Source: an uncultured Clostridia bacterium
GTDB taxonomy: Bacteria; Bacillota; Clostridia; Oscillospirales; Acutalibacteraceae
Assembly: GCA_945988915.1 (NCBI GenBank)
Contig: CAMFTS010000052.1
Span: forward strand, 1 to 7,019
DNA length: 7,019 nt
Reading direction: 5' to 3'
The notes beneath the pieces are model-generated. The model worked only from the letters and a program-made list of their open reading frames with translations. It did no database searches and was not told the DNA's origin. Below are positions 6,297 to 7,019 of this stretch, in pieces. Both the position numbers and the translations under genes were made by a program. Each line of letters opens with the position of its first letter. The stretch's first letter is position 1.

Positions 6297-6528
6297 ATTT
6301 TTTGTTTTTTACTTTTTTTTCCGGTACCAAATCCACTCCTCCGGGAAAGAGGGGATTGCACCTCATAAGTCGCCGTACTGCAAGTAAACCACCTTTTACA
6401 ATGCCAAATCTCTCAATGGCTGTAAGCGCATATTGAGAGCAGGTAGGATAATATCTGCATCTCGGTGGAAAAAGCGGAGAAATTTTACGCTGATAAAATC
6501 TTATTATTTTTATAGCGATTTCTTTCAT
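6295..6528 (-). CDS. yidD: Membrane protein insertion efficiency factor YidD
   Basis: YidD is a small, basic, membrane-associated protein that assists YidC-dependent insertion. The 77-residue product has the family hallmarks: an amphipathic start (MKEIAIKIIRFYQRKISPLF), the cysteine motif CRYYPTCSQYA (24-34), a second conserved stretch AIERFGIVKGGLLAVRRL (37-54) and RCNPLFPGGVDLVP (56-69). The C-terminus is a lysine-rich tail. Its ATG overlaps the rnpA stop codon as ATGA (4-base overlap), so translational coupling is likely; GGGTG (6536-6540) 7 bases upstream may serve as a modest ribosome site. Placement between rnpA and yidC is the standard arrangement. Confidence 0.96.
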   Translation of the reverse strand: MKEIAIKIIRFYQRKISPLFPPRCRYYPTCSQYALTAIERFGIVKGGLLAVRRLMRCNPLFPGGVDLVPEKKVKNKK

Positions 6529-6857
6529 TTAACGGCACCCGCTTTTTGGAGTATTTCAGTCAAAATTTTTTCGATGTCTGTACTTTTAAGATACTTTGTT
6601 TTAGTTCTTGAAACAAATATAAAATCCCAATTACCTTTAATTAGTGGTGACACATTTCTGTAAGCTGCTCTGATAATTCTTTTACAGCGATTTCTTTCAA
6701 CTGCATTTCCTATTTTTTTGCTTACAGTTATTCCTATACGACAAATTCCCGCACCGTTAGGCTTTAAATAAACAACCAGTGCAGGATTTGTATAAGATTT
6801 GCCCTTATAATAAAGACGCTTAAAATCACAATTACGATTTAATGTTACCGTACTCAT
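6525..6857 (-). CDS. rnpA: Ribonuclease P protein component
   Basis: RnpA is the protein subunit of RNase P; it binds the catalytic RNA and the 5' leader of pre-tRNAs so the leader can be removed. The 110-residue protein has the usual length and fold order: a start containing DFKRLYYKGKSY (11-22), a beta-strand region (RIGITVSKKIG, 40-50) and the RNR helix AVERNRCKRIIRAAYR (52-67). The ATG at 6857 must be the start because an in-frame TAA directly precedes it, yet no Shine-Dalgarno sequence lies in the 10-base gap after rpmH (TATTTTGTAA). Translation probably depends on ribosomes arriving from rpmH. The TGA stop overlaps the yidD ATG. Confidence 0.96.
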   Translation of the reverse strand: MSTVTLNRNCDFKRLYYKGKSYTNPALVVYLKPNGAGICRIGITVSKKIGNAVERNRCKRIIRAAYRNVSPLIKGNWDFIFVSRTKTKYLKSTDIEKILTEILQKAGAVK

Positions 6858-6867
6858 TTACAAAATA

Positions 6868-7002
6868 TTAGTAAGACAACTGCTTTCTGCCTTTAGCTCT
6901 GCGACGAGCAAGTACTTTTCTTCCGTTTCTTGTTGACATTCTTTTACGGAAACCGTGCTCCATCTGACGATGACGCTTTTTAGGCTGATATGTTCTTTTC
7001 AT
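6868..7002 (-). CDS. rpmH: 50S ribosomal protein L34
   Basis: L34 is a small, very basic protein of the large ribosomal subunit. The 44 codons begin MKRTYQPKKRHRQMEHGFRK and continue through RMSTRNGRKVLARRRAKGRK to QLSY, matching the nearly invariant family in length and sequence. The ATG at 7002 is preceded by GGAGG (7010-7014) with a 7-base spacer. An in-frame GTG sits immediately before the ATG, but ATG gives the family's standard MKRTYQP start. It is the first gene of the cluster, normally next to dnaA and the origin. The promoter lies beyond the right edge of the window. Confidence 0.98.
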   Translation of the reverse strand: MKRTYQPKKRHRQMEHGFRKRMSTRNGRKVLARRRAKGRKQLSY

Positions 7003-7019
7003 CACGTTACCTCCGTTTC

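Noticed and set aside
6278..6320. Plus-strand hairpin followed by long T-runs, resembling a terminator
   Set aside because: No plus-strand gene leads into it, the stem has only two G-C pairs, and the T-runs are simply the complement of the yidD lysine codons.
6336..6349. CTCCTCCGGGAAAG as a possible Noc-binding site
   Set aside because: The right half resembles the B. subtilis site ATTTCCCGGGAAAT, but the left half matches poorly and it lies within yidD codons.

Overview
No undescribed system stands out here. The window is the conserved origin-proximal housekeeping block found next to dnaA in many bacteria, read entirely on the minus strand. In transcription order (right to left) it holds rpmH, rnpA, yidD, yidC, jag (khpB), mnmE, mnmG, rsmG and the start of a ParB-family gene. 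The AT-rich sequence, good AGGAGG-type ribosome sites, a YidC/Jag pair as in Bacillus (SpoIIIJ/Jag) and B. subtilis-like parS sites point to a low-GC Firmicute. I infer a clostridium, perhaps of the Ruminococcaceae/Oscillospiraceae, but the sequence alone does not prove that rank.

Right part (about 5290-7019): ribosomal protein L34 (rpmH), the RNase P protein (rnpA), YidD and YidC are packed with short gaps or a 4-base overlap. They link ribosome and tRNA maturation with membrane protein insertion. The window stops 17 bases upstream of rpmH, so the operon promoter, dnaA and oriC, expected to the right, are not visible.

Middle (about 2865-5289): jag encodes a KH/R3H RNA-binding protein. Right after it come a small hairpin and a strong intrinsic terminator, which separate the rpmH-jag half from the mnmE-mnmG-rsmG half. 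MnmE and MnmG together modify the wobble uridine of tRNAs. The 30-base gap between their genes is more than half filled by a parS centromere site, and a second parS-like site lies inside mnmG about 1.5 kb away.

Left part (1-982): RsmG methylates 16S rRNA. It is followed by the first 52 codons of a ParB/Noc-type protein. A long inverted repeat in the rsmG-parB gap contains the parB ribosome-binding site, ends in a run of five T, and overlaps a likely parB promoter. It looks like an arrangement that stops or silences read-through RNA while leaving parB's own transcript translatable. No gene-free stretch exceeds 300 bases; the longest is about 110 bases.
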